Source: G963668435 sp963668435 (lineage in GTDB: Bacteria > Latescibacterota > Latescibacteria > Latescibacterales > Latescibacteraceae). Taken from it: a DNA stretch of 64,000 bases. Positions 60,616-64,000 of this stretch are shown in pieces. The stretch's first letter is position 1, and each line of letters starts with the position of its first letter. Where the stretch lies: contig CAXXSC010000002.1 in NCBI GenBank assembly GCA_963668435.2, positions 1-64,000 on the forward strand. Reading direction: 5' to 3'. The translations under genes were made by a program, and so were the position numbers. The notes beneath the pieces are model-generated. The model was not told the DNA's origin. It searched no databases and saw only the letters and a program-made list of their open reading frames with translations.

Positions 60616-61086
60616 ATGCCGGTCAGGACACTGAAAAAATTCCTCGATGAAAACGGGGTCAAATATGTCAGTATCAGCCATTCATGCGCCTATACCGCCC
60701 AGGAAATCGCCGCCTCGAGCCATGTTTCAGGCAAGGAATTCGCCAAAACTGTCATGATAATGGTTGATGGTGTTATGGCGATGGCTGTCCTTACGGCCTC
60801 CTGCCGTATTGATGTCATACGTTTGAGCGAGGAGCTGGACGGTGCCGCGGTAATCCTTGCCGATGAGCTGGCGTTCAAGGACAGTTTTTCCGACTGCGAG
60901 CTTGGGGCCATGCCGCCTTTCGGGCCCTTGTATGGCATGACTGTCTATGCCGACCGTATGCTGGCGGATGACGATGAAATTGCTTTCAACGCCGGTTCAC
61001 ATGCTGAAATAATCCGTATGTCATACAATGATTTCAGCCGTCTTGCACGGCCGCAGATATTGAATTTTGGCGTCGCCTGCCATTAA
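60616..61086 (+). CDS. YbaK/ProX-type aminoacyl-tRNA deacylase
   Basis: A 156-residue protein of the YbaK/EbsC family that clears mischarged tRNAs (for example Cys- or Ala-tRNA-Pro). The conserved Lys is in HVSGKEFAKTVMIMVDG, and CELGAMPPFGPLYGM and FNAGSHAEIIRMSYNDF match the other two blocks. The start at 60616 has AAAGGGGGC upstream. Length is normal. Which tRNA it edits cannot be told. Confidence 0.85.
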   Translation: MPVRTLKKFLDENGVKYVSISHSCAYTAQEIAASSHVSGKEFAKTVMIMVDGVMAMAVLTASCRIDVIRLSEELDGAAVILADELAFKDSFSDCELGAMPPFGPLYGMTVYADRMLADDDEIAFNAGSHAEIIRMSYNDFSRLARPQILNFGVACH

Positions 61087-61292
61087 TACGCGCTACAAAT
61101 TCCCGTCGCCCCATACGTGCTGAATTGTATCCGGCCCGTCTTGAAAACCTGTACATACGGGCCGGAACCTGTCCTTCATGACGAATACTTCCCAATAAAA
61201 AAATACCGGTTTCAGTTTCTCTTGAATGCAGTGATTTTTGCTATAGTTGCAACTCCCGCAGGGCGTTGGGCGTTTAATAGATGAGAAAGATA

Positions 61293-61320
61293 TTGCTTTT
61301 TTGCGATTTTGTAGTATATT
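61293..61320 (+). promoter_or_regulatory. Promoter of the small-protein pair
   Basis: TTGCTT (61293-61298), 16 bases, TATATT (61315-61320). It is the same layout as the promoters at 18834-18861 and 48068-48095. The ATG at 61384 follows. Confidence 0.5.
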
Positions 61321-61383
61321 TTTAATGGGGTGTTGTCCGGTGACAGGGTGGATATCAGGACACTCTTTTGCGAGAGACTTGCA

Positions 61384-61755
61384 ATGAATATTGTAGATAC
61401 AGGTTCTGCTGCCAATGCAGCAGGCGCAGCGAGGGATGCTTCCGCCCAGGCGGCAGCATCTGGCGGAGCCATGGACAATGCTGTCAAGGCGGCTCAGCAG
61501 CAGAAAGCCGAAGCGCAGGCTGCGGCGTCTTCGCAGGCCCGTCAGGACGAGTATGTCGCTGATGCACCGCAGGCGGTCAGCACCGCGCTTTACAGCGTGA
61601 GCAACCGTAACGGCGGCTATATTTCAGAGCTTAATTCCCAGCTGAAAGTGGGTAAGAGGACCTCGAGCGGAGAGACGATAGACCGTAAGGTTGTCGAGAT
61701 GGACCTTCCCACAGGGAGAAAGAGCCTGACAATATACAAGAAAAGCAAGAAATAG
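61384..61755 (+). CDS. Small Ala/Gln-rich protein
   Basis: A 123-residue protein with an Ala/Gln-rich helical first half (residues 6-60) and a basic C terminus (MDLPTGRKSLTIYKKSKK). There is no signal peptide. It starts in MNIVDTGSAANAAG, a style seen in short motility-related proteins, but I do not recognise a domain. The start at 61384 is preferred over an upstream one because GAGAG sits before it. It is followed 44 bases later by another small protein on the same strand, probably one transcript. Confidence 0.5.
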   Translation: MNIVDTGSAANAAGAARDASAQAAASGGAMDNAVKAAQQQKAEAQAAASSQARQDEYVADAPQAVSTALYSVSNRNGGYISELNSQLKVGKRTSSGETIDRKVVEMDLPTGRKSLTIYKKSKK

Positions 61756-61799
61756 AGCGATAACGTAACTTTTCATATCTCATCACTACGAGGTGGATC

Positions 61800-62186
61800 A
61801 TGGCAATTGGCCCGGTACAGAATCAGGGAGCGAATCCTCTCGGCGAGTATGCTGTCGAACCCGCGAGAAACAATAATCCGGCTCAGGCCGCACCTGAACC
61901 TGCGCAGGCTCAGGCTAATACAGGCGGTGATACGGTGACCATAACGCCTGAAGCGGGCGCAATGCAGGAACAGGCCCAGGCCGCGGCCCAGGCAGCACCG
62001 GCAGCAGCTGCGGAGGCCCCTGCGGCACAAGAGGCTCCGGAGCCCGAAACTCCGACAACAAGGGATATGGTCGAAGAAGGGCGGGATACAGCGCGTATAG
62101 AAAACGCCAATCAGCAGCAGGCTGTCAACAGCGGCATGAATACCGAGACGGTCCGTCAGCCCGATACGATCAACCTGATCGCATAG
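61800..62186 (+). CDS. Small Pro/Ala/Gln-rich protein
   Basis: A 128-residue low-complexity protein, rich in Ala, Gln and Pro (NNPAQAAPEPAQAQ) with an acidic stretch and a short GGDTVTITPEAG motif of the kind found in FlgM-like and other flagellar accessory proteins. GAGGTGG is the ribosome binding site. It ends just before a strong terminator. I do not recognise a family, and its similarity in style to the 18447 gene suggests a lineage-specific set. Confidence 0.5.
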   Translation: MAIGPVQNQGANPLGEYAVEPARNNNPAQAAPEPAQAQANTGGDTVTITPEAGAMQEQAQAAAQAAPAAAAEAPAAQEAPEPETPTTRDMVEEGRDTARIENANQQQAVNSGMNTETVRQPDTINLIA

Positions 62187-62205
62187 TTTTCTGGAAATAT
62201 CTATT

Positions 62206-62240
62206 AAAAACCGGTGGGGAAATCCCGCCGGTTTTTTTTT
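62206..62240 (+). terminator. Terminator after the small-protein pair
   Basis: CCGG-T-GGG (62211-62218) pairs with CCC-G-CCGG (62224-62231), followed by nine T. Confidence 0.9.
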
Positions 62241-62342
62241 GTATTGTATTTCGATATGTCAAACAGGCTTCTGTCTTTTTCAACTATGATTAATGACAGA
62301 AGAAACACAGCAGACAGTCCGATAAAAAGCATTCATACTGTT

Positions 62343-63341
62343 TTACCCCATCACATAGGGCAATGAAAACTGTTCGACATCGCTGGTAATATAATTGTCC
62401 AGTGACGGCGAATAGGTTTTTACATCGATCCTGTTTTCTGATGGGTGAAATGTCATGATGCGGAGATAGCCCTCGCCGCCGTTTTTCCAGCCCTGGTAAT
62501 CGGAGAGGACCTGGTGGACCGGGTTGCCTTTTTCACCAGGATCGGTCCTACGTGCGCTGCCGAGAATGTGCCCGGAAAGCACCAGGAAAATGTTCTTATG
62601 CTGGGAAAAACTGATATCCCACATTTCCTGGGCTGTCGTTCCCACGTGTTTGTAGTTTTTCATTGTGTTTCGGGAGGCGTCCTGGCTGAGAAAACAGTGG
62701 GTTGTTATCATGCAGCGGTGTTTCGGGTGAGATGCGAATACATCATTTGCCCAGGCGAGGACCTCGCGGCGCGGCTTGAATTCGAGCGACATCACCAGAT
62801 ATTTGCCGCCGACACTCTCGAATGTCGTGAAATAGTTCCCATCGCCGCCGTAAGCGTCGCCATAATGGCCGCCATACCATTCCGCGCTTGCAAATCTCGA
62901 TTTCGGGAAATACTTGCAGAACAGCGACTTGTGGCCTTCGTCCATGTCGTGGTTGCCGAGATTGAGAATATACGGCACTTCCCCGTCCAGTGTCCTGAAC
63001 GCCTGATCCGCGATTACCCATTCAGCATCAACGTTGTTGTTCACGATATCGCCGAGATGAACTGCCATCTTTATATTGAGCTTCTTTTTATTATCCCTGA
63101 TCCACTGTGTCTGGTCGAAAAAATACTGTTTGAAATCGGCCCGTCCCCATTTTTCAGTCGCAAATTTCACGAACTTGTCAGAATAATCCGTGTAACACTG
63201 TGTATCGGGCAGTGCGATAACGGTAAATGGCCTGTCGCCGGGTGAAAGTGAGTGGATGCCGCAGCTGTTCAAAAATAAACCGGCCGCTCCTGAGCCGAGT
63301 AATCCGAGGGCATGACGCCGTGAAATGCCAGATTTTGTCAT
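62343..63341 (-). CDS. Tat-exported calcineurin-like phosphoesterase
   Basis: A 332-residue phosphoesterase. The start at 63341 has AAGGAAAA upstream and opens with a Tat signal (SRRHALGLLGSGAAGLFL) that ends in a lipobox-like LNSC, so it may be a Tat lipoprotein. Metal ligands are visible: D-x-Q in ALPDTQCYTD, HLGDIVNNN, NLGNHDMDEGH, ITTHCFLS and LSGHILGSARR. It therefore should hydrolyse phosphate esters outside the cytoplasm; the substrate is unknown. Confidence 0.85.
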   Translation of the reverse strand: MTKSGISRRHALGLLGSGAAGLFLNSCGIHSLSPGDRPFTVIALPDTQCYTDYSDKFVKFATEKWGRADFKQYFFDQTQWIRDNKKKLNIKMAVHLGDIVNNNVDAEWVIADQAFRTLDGEVPYILNLGNHDMDEGHKSLFCKYFPKSRFASAEWYGGHYGDAYGGDGNYFTTFESVGGKYLVMSLEFKPRREVLAWANDVFASHPKHRCMITTHCFLSQDASRNTMKNYKHVGTTAQEMWDISFSQHKNIFLVLSGHILGSARRTDPGEKGNPVHQVLSDYQGWKNGGEGYLRIMTFHPSENRIDVKTYSPSLDNYITSDVEQFSLPYVMG

Positions 63342-63542
63342 GAGTTTTCCTTGTTTATGGGGCCTTGCCGTGGTGAGACCGTGATTATTTTTGGCGGTAT
63401 GATTATCAACAGGATAAATGCAATCTATTGGCCCGTTGAAACAGAAACAACTTTTTTTTCCCGCCACCGGCAGTTATCGTATAATCATGCAAATCAGCAG
63501 TCAGGCACGAAACTCAGAAAGCACAGGTGACGGGAGGTGACG

Positions 63543-64000
63543 ATGCGGCGTTTCACGAAACTGGCTCTCACGACATTTTTATCGGGAATACTGCTTTTCA
63601 CACATACCGTAAATGCCGAGGATTTTTTCAACGGCGACCTGCTGAAACAGCGGTATTATCATGCAGGGAAAACCCATGCGCTGAAAAACGATGCTGCTGT
63701 GGGCTCTTTCGCGACAGGTTTCTTTATCGGTCTCTCATGGCCGTTGGCTATGATGGGGGCGGCTTCTCTGGGTTCGCGTTATGACGGCGGAACAGATAGC
63801 GGTGTCATCGTGGGTGCTGTTGCCGGTATCGGCTTCTATGTCTGGGGTGGGAAGGCTCTTGTAGAACATGCCGATGTCGCTGTTCCGAACGCGGTATTGA
63901 ATCCCCTTCATCAGCATTACCGATCACAGTACGAGGATGGTTTTCGGGAGGGGGGCTTGACTAAGCGAAAACGTCATTTTTTAGCGGGATTCGCCTCCGG
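63543..64000 (+). CDS. Exported membrane protein, cut by the window edge
   Basis: The frame from ATG 63543 stays open to the end of the window (152 complete codons shown). GACGGGAGGTGACG places GGGAGG in front of the start. The N terminus MRRFTKLALTTFLSGILLFTH is a signal peptide ending TVNA. Two hydrophobic stretches follow (SFATGFFIGLSWPLAMM and SGVIVGAVAGIGFYVWGG), then a charged tail with HQHYRSQYEDGFREGG. I do not recognise the family. Confidence 0.65.
   Translation, partial: MRRFTKLALTTFLSGILLFTHTVNAEDFFNGDLLKQRYYHAGKTHALKNDAAVGSFATGFFIGLSWPLAMMGAASLGSRYDGGTDSGVIVGAVAGIGFYVWGGKALVEHADVAVPNAVLNPLHQHYRSQYEDGFREGGLTKRKRHFLAGFAS

Noticed and set aside
1..64000. CRISPR array, rRNA, tRNA or prophage
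   Set aside because: No regular spacer-repeat series, no conserved RNA-gene sequence and no phage structural gene was seen on reading; short RNAs could be missed by eye.

Overview
The window is a protein-dense bacterial chromosome segment with about 50 genes on both strands. It reads most like a Gram-negative member of the FCB supergroup, possibly a candidate phylum such as Latescibacterota. The evidence is three secreted proteins with an NPFNPxTxI-type C-terminal sorting/FlgD-like module, a PorV/PorQ-like barrel, many signal peptides, lipoboxes and Tat signals, and enzymes for polysaccharide breakdown. No rRNA, tRNA or CRISPR was recognised. The taxonomic call is inference, since no marker gene could be compared.

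Layout. 1-5411: a secreted transglutaminase-like protein, then an intact IS4-family element that landed between the promoter and the ribosome binding site of a secreted BNR/Ycf48-like gene. 5559-10336: a DUF2400 (TIGR02757) protein coupled to a PorV-like barrel, a Tat-exported cysteine-motif protein, and TypA/BipA. 10572-17410: a BlaI repressor coupled to a giant (2147 aa) M56/BlaR1-like receptor protease. 17519-22612 (minus): PrmA, a FlgM-like small protein, hrcA-grpE-dnaJ, and a YgiT/DUF4258 pair. 22774-32016: amino acid permease, four-cupin protein, an ECF sigma/anti-sigma/lipoprotein operon, serine hydrolase, Tag glycosylase and GH10 xylanase. 32121-42249: SMP-30 lactonase, M14 carboxypeptidase, sulfatase, GlnD, two Hsp20 genes behind a sigma-54 promoter, and a secreted ubiquitin-fold membrane protein. 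42613-47830 (minus): a repeat protein with sorting tail, a phosphatase-like protein, a lipid kinase, and a polysaccharide pyruvyl transferase whose Tat signal is cut by a stop codon. 48309-50348: KDG kinase and KDPG aldolase. 50444-58367 (minus): FGE-like lipoprotein, CsgG/PEGA protein, an AT-rich PpiC-like gene and several secreted proteins. 58859-64000: HDAC-family deacetylase, small lipoprotein, YbaK deacylase, two small Ala/Gln-rich proteins, a Tat phosphoesterase and a truncated membrane protein.

How it fits together. The secreted sulfatase, xylanase, SMP-30 lactonase, M14 peptidase and KDG/KDPG enzymes suggest scavenging of plant or algal polysaccharides and sugar acids. HrcA-GrpE-DnaJ and the sigma-54 Hsp20 pair are proteostasis genes. 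BlaI/M56 and the ECF operon are two envelope-sensing switches. The most novel-looking items are the membrane-anchored ubiquitin-like protein (41821-42249), the sigma-54 promoter with palindromic upstream sites before hsp20 (40489-40651), the giant M56 receptor, and the nonsense codon inside a Tat signal (47783-47785).
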